Assembly (NCBI GenBank): GCA_028279515.1
Contig: JANQNQ010000001.1
Coordinates: 496,001 to 560,000 of the forward strand
Reading direction: 5' to 3'
DNA length: 64,000 bases
Source: Flavobacteriaceae bacterium
GTDB taxonomy: Bacteria; Bacteroidota; Bacteroidia; Flavobacteriales; Flavobacteriaceae
How positions within the stretch are numbered: the stretch's first letter is position 1; each line of letters starts with the position of its first letter. Below the pieces are notes generated by a model. The model worked only from the letters and a program-made list of their open reading frames with translations, was not told the origin of the DNA and searched no databases. The translations under genes were made by a program, and so were the position numbers. Below are positions 51,993 through 60,781 of this stretch, in pieces.

Positions 51993-53228
51993 CTATGCCT
52001 TTAAATTTTTAACGCGTTGTAGTAAAGTAGGATGTGAATAGTGCATGAACACGTAGGCGGGATGTGGCGTGAGATTGCTCAGCGTATTCTTGCTGAGCTT
52101 TTTTAATGAGCTGATCAAAGGGTCGGCGGCATACGTCATTTTGGCATAGTTATCTGCCTGATATTCGAAGGTACGTGACACATAGTTCATGATCAACCCG
52201 GTGATCTCTGAGATCGGACTGTATAATATCCCAAAAGTGATGAGGCCAATGTGAAAACTTGGTGTTTCTACACCTATAGCTTGCGAGAGTTCGGGCAGGT
52301 TAATAAAAAGGGACAAAATGAACAGCGTTAATCCGGCTAGCAATATAGAAGCCACAAGATTGAAGATGATGTGCTTTCGTTTGTAATGTCCAACTTCGTG
52401 GGCTAATACAGCCACAATTTCCTCGGTTTCCAAATCATTGATGAGAGTGTCATATAGCGTAATACGTTTTTCATTCCCGAAGCCTGAAAAATAGGCATTG
52501 GCCTTGGTCGAACGTTTGGATCCATCAATCACAAAAATCTTATTTAATGTAAAGCCTACCTTTTGCGCATAGGCTTCAATGGTTGTTTTGAGTTCTCCGT
52601 CTTCCAGAGGCGATTGTTTGTTGAATAATGGAACGATCAGTTTGGCGTAGTACATATTCATGAAAATGGTAAATACGGCCATGGCCCCCCATGCATAGAT
52701 CCAAAAATTAGCCCCTGCCCATTGATAGAACCAAATGATCAATGCCAAGATGCCTCCACCGAGTATGGCGGTCATTAACCATCCCTTGATTTTGTCTAAG
52801 AGGAAAGTCTTTCGGGTCGTTTTATTAAAGCCGAATTTTTCTTCGATCACAAAAGTATTGTAGTACGAAAAAGGCGTCGATAGGATATCGCTTCCGATCA
52901 TGATGATACCAAAGAAGATCAAAGCAACCCATATGGGGTGTTCTGAAAAGCTTCGTGCGTAATTGTCGACCCACTCAAATCCGTCCAGAAAGAAGAAACT
53001 CAAGGTCAAGAGTAGTGAAAAGGTAGAGCCGATCAGTCCAAAACGATACTTGGTCTTTTTGTAAGATTGTGATTTAAGGTATTCGTCCTTGTCATAAACG
53101 TCTTCCAGTTCTTTTGGGATCTCATCATTAAAATGCTTGGCATTTAGTGCGTCTAAGATTTTGTCAATAAAAAAACTGATGATCAGTATGGCAATGATGA
53201 TGTAGAAAAGCGTAGTGGGTTCGATCAT
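51993..53228 (-). CDS. M48-family membrane metalloprotease (Ste24-like)
   Basis: Protein of 411 residues with about seven membrane helices. The zinc motif HEVGH lies at His277-His281 (VLAHEVGHYKRKH), with a downstream EYQADNYA that supplies the third ligand Glu, as in CAAX prenyl protease 1. SKRSTKANAYFSGFGNEKRI is a further family hallmark. It probably trims membrane proteins or acts in quality control, since bacteria lack prenylated CAAX substrates. 14 bp downstream of the TrmH-type gene. Confidence 0.92.
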   Translation of the reverse strand: MIEPTTLFYIIIAILIISFFIDKILDALNAKHFNDEIPKELEDVYDKDEYLKSQSYKKTKYRFGLIGSTFSLLLTLSFFFLDGFEWVDNYARSFSEHPIWVALIFFGIIMIGSDILSTPFSYYNTFVIEEKFGFNKTTRKTFLLDKIKGWLMTAILGGGILALIIWFYQWAGANFWIYAWGAMAVFTIFMNMYYAKLIVPLFNKQSPLEDGELKTTIEAYAQKVGFTLNKIFVIDGSKRSTKANAYFSGFGNEKRITLYDTLINDLETEEIVAVLAHEVGHYKRKHIIFNLVASILLAGLTLFILSLFINLPELSQAIGVETPSFHIGLITFGILYSPISEITGLIMNYVSRTFEYQADNYAKMTYAADPLISSLKKLSKNTLSNLTPHPAYVFMHYSHPTLLQRVKNLKA

Positions 53229-53242
53229 ATCAATCGGTGGTG

Positions 53243-54049
53243 TTATGAAAAATTTCGTTGTCGTTTGGCTTCAAAGATTAGAATTCCGGCGGCGACTGAT
53301 ACGTTCATCGAGTCTATCGCTCCTTGCATCGGAATGATTATGTTTTGAGTCGAATTCTGCAACCATTCATTACTGAGGCCCGTGGCTTCCGTGCCAACAA
53401 CAATAGCAGTCGCTTGTTTAAAATCTAGGGTGTCATACTGTACAGAAGCGGTCAAAGCGGCGCAGTTGATATTGATTCCTTTTTCTTTTAGAAAAGCAAT
53501 GATCTCTGCAGTACTTCCGGTGGCTACTTGGTTTGTGAAAATACAACCTACACTGGATCGAATGATATTGGGATTGTACATGTCTGTTTTTGGGTTGGCG
53601 ATGATAACAGCATCCACATTGGCCGCATCAGCCGTACGAAGCAGTGCACCTATATTCCCTGGTTTTTCAGGTGCTTCGGCGACTAAAACCAACGGGTTTT
53701 CATTATCAAATTCGATCTTGTCTAATGTTAGGGATTTGGTATTGGCCACTGCCAAGATACCTTCGGTCGTTTCGCGATGTGCTAACTTTTGATACACTTC
53801 TTTGGTGATTTCGATACGGGATATCTCTTGTGCAGTCATGGTGAGTAACTGAGGCATTTCCCCGTCAGGGAAAATAGAAGGGCAGAACAAAATGTTGCTA
53901 ATTTCATATCCTCCCTCTAATGCCAAGGAAATCTCTCGTTTGCCTTCTATCAAGAATTGTTGTTCCCTTTTTCTAGCACGTGATTTTTCTTTGAGCTGAA
54001 AAAGTTGTTTCACCAGCGGGTTCTGTACGCTGCTAATCTGTTTGTGCAT
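53243..54049 (-). CDS. TrmH/SpoU-type RNA 2'-O-methyltransferase
   Basis: Protein of 268 residues: an N-terminal substrate-binding domain (NPLVKQLFQLKEKSRARKREQQFLIEGKR) and a SPOUT knot domain with GNIGALLRTADAA, VVGTEATGLSNEWL and IPMQGAIDSMNVSVAAGIL (motifs 1-3). It uses SAM to methylate 2'-O-ribose in rRNA or tRNA; the exact nucleotide is not predictable. A -7 TATTTTTG (minus strand, 54068-54075) lies 18 bp before its ATG, divergent from the DUF6503 gene. Confidence 0.93.
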   Translation of the reverse strand: MHKQISSVQNPLVKQLFQLKEKSRARKREQQFLIEGKREISLALEGGYEISNILFCPSIFPDGEMPQLLTMTAQEISRIEITKEVYQKLAHRETTEGILAVANTKSLTLDKIEFDNENPLVLVAEAPEKPGNIGALLRTADAANVDAVIIANPKTDMYNPNIIRSSVGCIFTNQVATGSTAEIIAFLKEKGININCAALTASVQYDTLDFKQATAIVVGTEATGLSNEWLQNSTQNIIIPMQGAIDSMNVSVAAGILIFEAKRQRNFS

Positions 54050-54067
54050 CTATGCGTAAATTTTAAA

Positions 54068-54075
54068 CAAAAATA
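54068..54075 (-). promoter_or_regulatory. -7 element TATTTTTG of the TrmH-type gene
   Basis: Exact TAnnTTTG match on the minus strand. No TTG at the right -33 distance was found. Confidence 0.45.
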
Positions 54076-54138
54076 CAGCTATTCTTTGTAATGGAATATT
54101 TGTAAATTCGACCCACAATCAGAACAAACTTTATACAA

Positions 54139-54942
54139 ATGAAAAAAGTACTAACCTTACTTATTGTAGCATCAGCGCTCTTATCTTGCAAGCAAGAAGC
54201 GAAAAAGGAAACCATCGAGGACAATACGGTGGTTACCGAAGAGCCAACCATCGATATGTCTATGTATCCTGACGGACTTCAACGTGTCTTCATTACACAC
54301 GGCGGACTTGATCTTTGGAACAAGATGCAATCATTGACCTTCGAGATCAAACAAGAAGAAGGTGTTGAGAAGCACTTTATTAATCTGTGGAATCGCAAGG
54401 ATCGTATTGACACTGATGCGTTTTCAATTGGATACGACGGAAACGATGTTTGGTTAAAACAGGATGGTGATGCCTATAAAGGCAATGCACGTTTTTACCA
54501 CAATTTGATGTTCTATTTTCAGGCGATGCCGTTCGTGTTGGCTGATGATGGAATTACCTATGAGAAAGTCGAAAATCTAACCTATGGTGACAAATGGTAT
54601 CCTGGATACAAGATCTCTTTTGCCAAAGGAGTAGGGGATTCATCGAATGACAATTACTTCATTCATTACGATCCTGAAACGTATCAAATGGCATGGTTAG
54701 GATACACCGTTACCTATGGTCAAGAAGAGGAGAGTGATAATGTGCGCTACATTCGTTACGCTGGTTGGGAGAATTTGGACGGAATCATTTTACCGAACCA
54801 AATTAATTGGCACAAGGTTGAAGATGGAAAGATCGGCGAGGAGCGAAACTCGGTCAATTTTGGAAATATCGAGATCTCGGAGATTCCATACGGAGAGAAT
54901 GTCTTTGAAAAGCCTGAAGGTGCTGTTGTTGTAGAAAAATAA
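54139..54942 (+). CDS. DUF6503 family lipoprotein, copy 2
   Basis: Protein of 267 residues, lipobox LLSC (Cys17). It shares with the protein at 7360-8205 the order FYFQAMPFVL (compare FFALPFKL), GVGDSSNDNYFIHYD (compare GDAPDDWYVVY), GYTVTYG (compare AYIVTYG) and a closing block ending in EKPEGA. It is preceded by a plus-strand leader with no sure promoter and followed by a terminator, so it seems monocistronic. Function unknown. Confidence 0.85.
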   Translation: MKKVLTLLIVASALLSCKQEAKKETIEDNTVVTEEPTIDMSMYPDGLQRVFITHGGLDLWNKMQSLTFEIKQEEGVEKHFINLWNRKDRIDTDAFSIGYDGNDVWLKQDGDAYKGNARFYHNLMFYFQAMPFVLADDGITYEKVENLTYGDKWYPGYKISFAKGVGDSSNDNYFIHYDPETYQMAWLGYTVTYGQEEESDNVRYIRYAGWENLDGIILPNQINWHKVEDGKIGEERNSVNFGNIEISEIPYGENVFEKPEGAVVVEK

Positions 54943-54966
54943 GGATTTCAATTATCCACTAAATAG

Positions 54967-54998
54967 AAAAGCGGGCCATTTGGCCCACTTTTGTTTTA
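54967..54998. terminator. Terminator between convergent genes
   Basis: AAAAGCGGGCC pairs with GGCCCACTTTT (one mismatch), followed by TTTTGTTTT. It ends the DUF6503 copy 2 transcript and may also serve the amidohydrolase on the minus strand. Confidence 0.8.
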
Positions 54999-55015
54999 TA
55001 CAAGTTCTTGAAGAA

Positions 55016-56323
55016 TTACTTTCCTTGTTGGTATTTGACTTTGTATCGCTTCCAAAGTTTTGTTTGGTGCGTTTCTAAGCTGATCTCTCTACCTTGGATG
55101 AAGGCGTCTGATATGCTATTAGTACGCATATCCAGTGCATCTCCTTCCGAAATAAAAAGTGTTGCATCCTTTCCTGTTTCTAAAGAACCAGCGATGTCGT
55201 CAATGCCTAAAATCTTAGCGGCATTTAAAGTGATCATCTTTACCGCTTCTTCTTTATCAACACCGTAGGCAGCGTACGTTCCGGCATAAAATGGAAGGTT
55301 ACGTGTGTTCATGCGCTCCATTTGCCCTTCCATTCCGATAGCGACGGTAATACCCTTTTTCGTTAGGATATCTGCCATTTTGAACGGAAGAAGGATGTCT
55401 TCATCAACACTGCTTGGCAGACGGTGAGGCCTATCCAGCACAACAGGGATATCATTCGCCTTAAGCAAATCGGCCACTTTATAAGCCTCACGCCCATGGA
55501 CAATAACAAGTTTTTTAATACCATCTGCTTTTGCCCAATTGACAGCGTCAACGATTTCCTTTTCAAGTCCGGCATGAATGTATAAGGCTTGTGAGCCATC
55601 ATATAACCCTTTCACCGCTTCGTACTGAAGATTTTTCTCTCCAGGATTGCTGCGAAGGTAGGCCTTGGCATTGTTCATAAAATCTTTGATGCCTTGGATG
55701 TTCTTTTTATAGTCCTTGTTGGGTTTTAATGCAGGATCTTCTCCTAACCACCAACGGCCACCTCTAAAGCTTGCGGGCCAGTTTACATGGATACCGTCAT
55801 CTACTTTGATCGCGGCATCTTCCCAATTCCAGGCATCCAATTGCATGACCGAAGATGTTCCTGAAATGGTACCGCCCCGCGGGGTGACTTGTGCCATCAA
55901 AACACCGTTTGGACGCATGCTTTCAGTCACTTTCGATTCGGCATTATATGCAATCAAACTTCTGATGTGTGGTAGATAGGCACCTACTTCATCAAAGTCG
56001 CGTGTAGCTCGTACAGCATCTACTTCTGCCAGCCCTAAAGAGGCATTGGTAGCAATAAATCCTGGATACACATGCTTGCCAGAAGCGTCGATCACTTTCG
56101 AAAAGTTGCTTCTATTGGCCTGACTGGCGGGTCCCACAAAAGTGATCTTACCGTTGTCAAAACCAACGGCACTGTTAGCAATAACTTGTCCGTTTCCAAT
56201 ATGCGCGGTCGCTCCAACAATAAGAATAGAAGCCGACTGCTTACTTGCGGGTGTTTGCTGAGCAATGGCAACTGCGCCAATCAGCAAAAATAAAAGTCGA
56301 ATAGAGTTTATTAGTTTTTTCAT
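55016..56323 (-). CDS. Exported amidohydrolase-like protein, probably degenerate at the HxH site
   Basis: Protein of 435 residues with a signal peptide (MKKLINSIRLLFLLIGAVAIA). Amidohydrolase (imidazolonepropionase-like) organisation: ILIVGATAHIGNGQ start, KHVYPGFIATNASLGLAEVD, KLVIVHGREAYK and the final AKILGIDDIAGSLETGKDATL. The metal-binding HxH that should follow PGFI is replaced by ATNAS, so catalysis is doubtful. It forms a tight pair with the larger protein upstream (5 bp gap) and may act as its partner. Confidence 0.88.
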   Translation of the reverse strand: MKKLINSIRLLFLLIGAVAIAQQTPASKQSASILIVGATAHIGNGQVIANSAVGFDNGKITFVGPASQANRSNFSKVIDASGKHVYPGFIATNASLGLAEVDAVRATRDFDEVGAYLPHIRSLIAYNAESKVTESMRPNGVLMAQVTPRGGTISGTSSVMQLDAWNWEDAAIKVDDGIHVNWPASFRGGRWWLGEDPALKPNKDYKKNIQGIKDFMNNAKAYLRSNPGEKNLQYEAVKGLYDGSQALYIHAGLEKEIVDAVNWAKADGIKKLVIVHGREAYKVADLLKANDIPVVLDRPHRLPSSVDEDILLPFKMADILTKKGITVAIGMEGQMERMNTRNLPFYAGTYAAYGVDKEEAVKMITLNAAKILGIDDIAGSLETGKDATLFISEGDALDMRTNSISDAFIQGREISLETHQTKLWKRYKVKYQQGK

Positions 56324-56328
56324 CGTTC

Positions 56329-59300
56329 TTATTGTTGATAGATTAATGAATCACAGTGTAGCATTTCTTTTTCCTTCTTCTTAGGCTCTTGCGTTTTCAT
56401 ACCATTGTTCTTGGCGCGAAGCATCATGTTGATCAGTTGATTCCTTTCGGTCTCAATAGCTTTGATCATCGCAGGAAGTTTCTCAATGTCGTAATAGATG
56501 ACGCCTTCGATCATGGTCTTTTCAGCCTTACTGTAGATAGACATCGGGTGATCTGACCATAATACAAGATCAGCATCCTTGCCTGTTTTTACACTACCGA
56601 TCTTGTTGTCCAAGTGCAGCATCTTTGCCGGGTTAAGTGTAACAAATTTCCAAGCATCTTCTTCAGAGACTCCCCCATATTTGATGGCTTTGGCGGCCTC
56701 TTGATTCAATCTTCGAGACATTTCACCGTCATCAGAGTTAAAGGCGGTTAACACTCCTTGATCGTGCATGATGGCTCCATTATACGGAATGGCGTCTATC
56801 ACCTCATATTTATATGCCCACCAGTCAGAGAAAGTTGATCCGGCAGCACCGTGTTTGGCCATTTTATCGGCCACTTTGTACCCTTCAAGGATGTGAGTGA
56901 AAGTATTGATGTTGAAATTGAATTTCTCTGCGACCTTCATGAGCATGTTGATCTCACTTTGCACGTACGAGTGACATGAAATGAAACGCTCTTTGTTCAA
57001 AATTTCGGCTAAGGCTTCTAATTCAACATCGTATCTCGGCGCTTTCGCTGATGCCTTTTGCTTTCGTGGAAGCTTGTTGTATGCCTTCCAGGCTGTGTCG
57101 TATTCTTTGGCGCGTTGGAAGTAATCTGTATATACTTGTTCGACTCCCATACGTGTTTGCGGAAAACGTACCGTATTGTTGTCACCCCAGTTACTTTGTT
57201 TTACATTTTCACCTAAGGCAAATTTGATAAATTTCTTTCCGTTTGGATCGATGAGCTTATCTGCAGATTCGCCCCATTTCAATTTTAAGATAGCTGAACG
57301 CCCTCCGATCGGGTTGGCCGATCCATGCAAAATTTGAATCGATGTCACCCCACCGGCCAAGTTCCTGAAGATATCAACATCATTGGCTAGGATTACATCT
57401 TCAATCGTCACTTCGGCAGTCGAGTTGTGTCCGGCTTCATTGATCGAAGACGCGGCAATGTGCGAATGCTCATCGACGATACCTGAAGTAAGGTGCTTAC
57501 CTGTACCATCAATGACGCGGGCCCCGCTTGCAGAGAGATTTTTTCCGATACGAGCAATTTTTCCGTTTTGAACCAGTACATCTGTGCCCTCGATGATACC
57601 GTCGGCTTCGTTGGTCCACAACGTCACATTTTTAAAAAGTACCGTTTCTTGCCTTGGTTTTTGCTTAAATCCGTAGGCCGTATTCGGGAACGTTACAGGC
57701 ATGATGACCGGTATTTTTTCATCCTTCTTCATGCTGTCTTTCTTTTCTTCCTTCTTGGCTTCAGCAGGCTTTTTAATGGCGCGCCAAGAAATAGCAGTTC
57801 CATTGGTTAGGCTTCCTTTTCCGCTTAAATTATCACCACTGGTCACGGCAGCATTCAGTCTTACAAATTCACTTTCTTTGTCTCCTTTTGGCGTATAGAA
57901 AATGTTGAGCCATCCGTCTTTATAACTGACCTTGCTGGCAACCTTAAGTGAATCTTGTTTCAACTCGATCTTTGGCTTAGCGGCATCTCCAGTAATTGCC
58001 ATGTCAAAGGTGTTTCCGGCAACGGTTAATGTGTAGTTTCCAGAAAGGTCCTTTACATTCATGTCGCTTAACATATGTCTGTTGCCCTGTACCCAGTTTT
58101 CGTACAGTGTTGTCTTCTTGTCGAAAATATCGCCCGAAGTAATTAAGAAATTAGCATGAGCGCCTTTGTTGAGGTTTCCGATGTTATTTTGTCCTAACAA
58201 TCTCGCAGGAACGGTTGTGAGTGCTTCTAGCGCCTTGGTCTTATCAAGTCCGTGTTTGATGGCGTTCATCAGGTTTTTCTTGAAGTCGCCAGCTTTTTTA
58301 AGATCCGCAGTGGTCAACGCGAACGCAACGCCATTATCTGCCATTACTTTTGGATTGGTTGGCGCTTGATTCCATTTTCTTAAATCGGCCAGCTCGATCA
58401 TGGAGGCGGCAGTAGGATCACTGACGTCATAAGCTGCCGGAAAATCAATAGGAATGATATAGCTAGCATTGGTACCTTTAATTTCATCGATTCGAGCGTA
58501 TTCATCGCCTCCTCCTTTAATAATGTAGTTGACGCCAAATTCGTTGGCGACCTTATCGGCACGCAGTGCGTTCATCATGCTTCCGGCATCAAATATCTGC
58601 GGAAGGTTTCGGTTGCGATCAAAGGCCTCAAGAGACATGTCTCTAGTTTCTGAACCTCCACTCTGATACCATTTTGAATCGTGGTATACCTGACGGATCA
58701 AGGCCATGGCACCCATAAGAGAAGTTGGATATGCCTGACGAGAACTGTTTCCTTTGGTAAAAGAAAAATGTTGCGCCACCTTATCAGAAAGGATACGTTT
58801 GGCATCTCCTTCGTCTGTATTCAAGGCAACAAGAACACTGGTTCCTCGAATTATTCCATCTTGAAAATGCGTATTCACAACCCCAAAGCCAGCTTTGATG
58901 AGCTCTTTGGCTTTTTTATCGTCAAATTTGAGCTTGTCGATTCCGTTTACTTCTGGCATGATATGGTCATTCCAGTAGTATCCTTCTCGCCCAGCATCGT
59001 ATTGCGGTCGTGCATTGAAATTGTTGTTTCGTTTTGGTTTCTTGATACCGAAGTCGGTATACATTTCGATAAATGAGGGATAGATGTGTTTACCGTTTAG
59101 GTCAATTACCTGAGCATTCTGCGGAACACTAACCGAGCTACCGACGGCTGACACTTTTCCGTGTTTAACGAGCAAGGTTCCATTCTCGATGACGTTGGTG
59201 GGTGTCACGAATATTTTGGCATTAGTAAATGCCGTTACTTTTTCATTCGTAGTTTTTACTCCGTCATTTTTTGGAAAATAGTCTTGCGAAAATAACGCAA

Positions 59301-59343
59301 AGCTACACAGCAGAAAGCTGAGTACAAGGAGTTTTCGTTTCAT
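56329..59343 (-). CDS. Exported double amidohydrolase-domain protein
   Basis: Protein of 1004 residues with a signal peptide (MKRKLLVLSFLLCSFALFSQ). Two amidohydrolase-like halves: in the first (about 1-420) the site after IYPSFIEM has YTDFG and no HxH, so it is probably non-catalytic. A jelly-roll-like bridge (about 440-540) follows, then a second half (about 560-960) with the intact metal motif GIVDEHSHIAAS near residue 627 and NSDDGEM near the end. It may hydrolyse cyclic amides or dipeptides outside the inner membrane. Tightly coupled to the 435-residue protein downstream. Confidence 0.9.
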   Translation of the reverse strand: MKRKLLVLSFLLCSFALFSQDYFPKNDGVKTTNEKVTAFTNAKIFVTPTNVIENGTLLVKHGKVSAVGSSVSVPQNAQVIDLNGKHIYPSFIEMYTDFGIKKPKRNNNFNARPQYDAGREGYYWNDHIMPEVNGIDKLKFDDKKAKELIKAGFGVVNTHFQDGIIRGTSVLVALNTDEGDAKRILSDKVAQHFSFTKGNSSRQAYPTSLMGAMALIRQVYHDSKWYQSGGSETRDMSLEAFDRNRNLPQIFDAGSMMNALRADKVANEFGVNYIIKGGGDEYARIDEIKGTNASYIIPIDFPAAYDVSDPTAASMIELADLRKWNQAPTNPKVMADNGVAFALTTADLKKAGDFKKNLMNAIKHGLDKTKALEALTTVPARLLGQNNIGNLNKGAHANFLITSGDIFDKKTTLYENWVQGNRHMLSDMNVKDLSGNYTLTVAGNTFDMAITGDAAKPKIELKQDSLKVASKVSYKDGWLNIFYTPKGDKESEFVRLNAAVTSGDNLSGKGSLTNGTAISWRAIKKPAEAKKEEKKDSMKKDEKIPVIMPVTFPNTAYGFKQKPRQETVLFKNVTLWTNEADGIIEGTDVLVQNGKIARIGKNLSASGARVIDGTGKHLTSGIVDEHSHIAASSINEAGHNSTAEVTIEDVILANDVDIFRNLAGGVTSIQILHGSANPIGGRSAILKLKWGESADKLIDPNGKKFIKFALGENVKQSNWGDNNTVRFPQTRMGVEQVYTDYFQRAKEYDTAWKAYNKLPRKQKASAKAPRYDVELEALAEILNKERFISCHSYVQSEINMLMKVAEKFNFNINTFTHILEGYKVADKMAKHGAAGSTFSDWWAYKYEVIDAIPYNGAIMHDQGVLTAFNSDDGEMSRRLNQEAAKAIKYGGVSEEDAWKFVTLNPAKMLHLDNKIGSVKTGKDADLVLWSDHPMSIYSKAEKTMIEGVIYYDIEKLPAMIKAIETERNQLINMMLRAKNNGMKTQEPKKKEKEMLHCDSLIYQQ

Positions 59344-59424
59344 AAGGTGTAATTAATTGAAGTTTGCTGTTTTAAAGATAAGATAAGTTAAAGAAAGCGC
59401 GGAGGAGATTGGTTTTTTTAACAG

Positions 59425-60492
59425 TTACAGTGTATGGTGCTTGTAGTAATTCACAAACAAGGCAACTACGTAACTATAGCTCTTGATTCCTTTGTCTTGG
59501 CTGTTGGCTTTCAAGTAAGTGTCAAAGGTCTTTTTGAACACGGGTTCGGCAGGATTTTGATAGTGATCCCAAAAGCGAGTGACCTCTCGATAATTTTCTT
59601 TGACCCCTTCATTTATCGAAGCTGAGAGTTGTTCATACATCTCTTTGTCTCTTCTATAGACCTCGCCCAGACAATAGCGCAATCCATAGGTGTAGCCGAC
59701 ATATTTGAAATAGATGTCTTCATTGTGAATGGCGGCCAGATACCCTATGAAATTGGCTTCGTTCTCAGCGGCAAAACCTATCTGATGGGCTTGCTCATGG
59801 CAACTGGTAGTGGGAAACTTATATATGGGCATTTTCGAATTTACCTGGGCCTCGTTGGTAAACGGATTTATATAACCGCTGTATCCCATGTAAGTTAACG
59901 GAATACTGTAGATCGATTTTTTGATGCTTATCGGGTTGTACGCCAGTTTCGGGTATTGCTTACTCAAATGCTCAAATCCATTTTGGGTCATGTCGAAGAT
60001 CTCATTGCGTGTGTATGGTAAATCAACCTTGACGCATTCGTTTTCTGCTAATTTTAGGTGAAAGGTATTTGACTTGTTTATAATGGCCTGTGTAAACTCG
60101 AATAGCTCCTCATTGGTGTATTGATCTTCTATAGAGAAGAATTTATGCAAGGGTTCACGATGATAGTTCATACCCCAGAAAAAATGAAAAGCAAAGTATA
60201 GAATGGAAACACCCACAAAAACTTCTCTGAAAAATTTTCGGGTACTGTAGAAGAACCATTTCCCTCTTTTGATTAAAAACCGAATGATTAAAATGCTGGC
60301 AATTGTATAGAAAAGATCACCTATTGAAAACGGAAGCCATCCAAATACAATTCTCAAACCCTTAGAGACAACGGGGTATAGGCCGTTACTGTAGTAGGTC
60401 TCTACGAGGTCGGGTCTTTTCTTTATCAATGTGACCAATAGGTATTGTGGCACGATTGATAGTGCAATGATATTTTTTATGTTGAATTTCAA
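59425..60492 (-). CDS. DUF3810 membrane protein with HExxH motif
   Basis: Protein of 355 residues. Three N-terminal membrane segments (about residues 8-26, 48-72, 88-108) and a soluble domain with HEQAHQIGFAAENEANFIGY. This HExxH followed by ExxE has the look of a zinc metallopeptidase active site (family DUF3810). The gene starts 290 bp from the M20 dipeptidase gene, on the opposite strand. Substrate unknown. Confidence 0.85.
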   Translation of the reverse strand: MKFNIKNIIALSIVPQYLLVTLIKKRPDLVETYYSNGLYPVVSKGLRIVFGWLPFSIGDLFYTIASILIIRFLIKRGKWFFYSTRKFFREVFVGVSILYFAFHFFWGMNYHREPLHKFFSIEDQYTNEELFEFTQAIINKSNTFHLKLAENECVKVDLPYTRNEIFDMTQNGFEHLSKQYPKLAYNPISIKKSIYSIPLTYMGYSGYINPFTNEAQVNSKMPIYKFPTTSCHEQAHQIGFAAENEANFIGYLAAIHNEDIYFKYVGYTYGLRYCLGEVYRRDKEMYEQLSASINEGVKENYREVTRFWDHYQNPAEPVFKKTFDTYLKANSQDKGIKSYSYVVALFVNYYKHHTL

Positions 60493-60720
60493 AGGTTAAT
60501 CAGACTCTTCTTACTTTATTCTTTTCTGCGGAAACCTGTCGTGCATAATCCAGGAATTGCCAATATCATCGAACACCGAAATCACCTTATCTTCATTTCT
60601 TTAAAGACGGTAGAAGGTTGTCACGAATACAATAAGAACAATAATGGAAAACAGCAGAATCGCAAAAAGGACTTCTTCATATACAACTTTCTGTAAAAGT
60701 ACTAAAACTTATAACAACTA
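60493..60720 (-). pseudogene. Possible remnant of a small gene
   Basis: On the minus strand two short frames follow each other, separated by a stop: a hydrophobic VYEEVLFAILLFSIIVLIVF segment ending FYRL-stop (about 60684-60599), then VISVFDDIGNSWIMHDRFPQ with KRIK-stop (about 60585-60508). Neither has a good ATG start. They read like parts of one small membrane protein broken by a frameshift, or may be chance. The spacer otherwise carries a -7 for the dipeptidase. Confidence 0.2.
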
Positions 60721-60751
60721 AGACCGGGTATAAAAATAGCTTTTTTGGTGC

Positions 60752-60759
60752 TACCTTTG
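60752..60759 (+). promoter_or_regulatory. -7 element TACCTTTG of the dipeptidase gene
   Basis: Exact TAnnTTTG match, 22 bp before the ATG. No clear -33. Confidence 0.5.
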
Positions 60760-60781
60760 CACAACAAAAAACCAACAATCA

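Noticed and set aside
53382-53792. 136-codon open frame opposite the TrmH-type gene
   Set aside because: Antisense shadow; the motif-bearing frame is on the minus strand.
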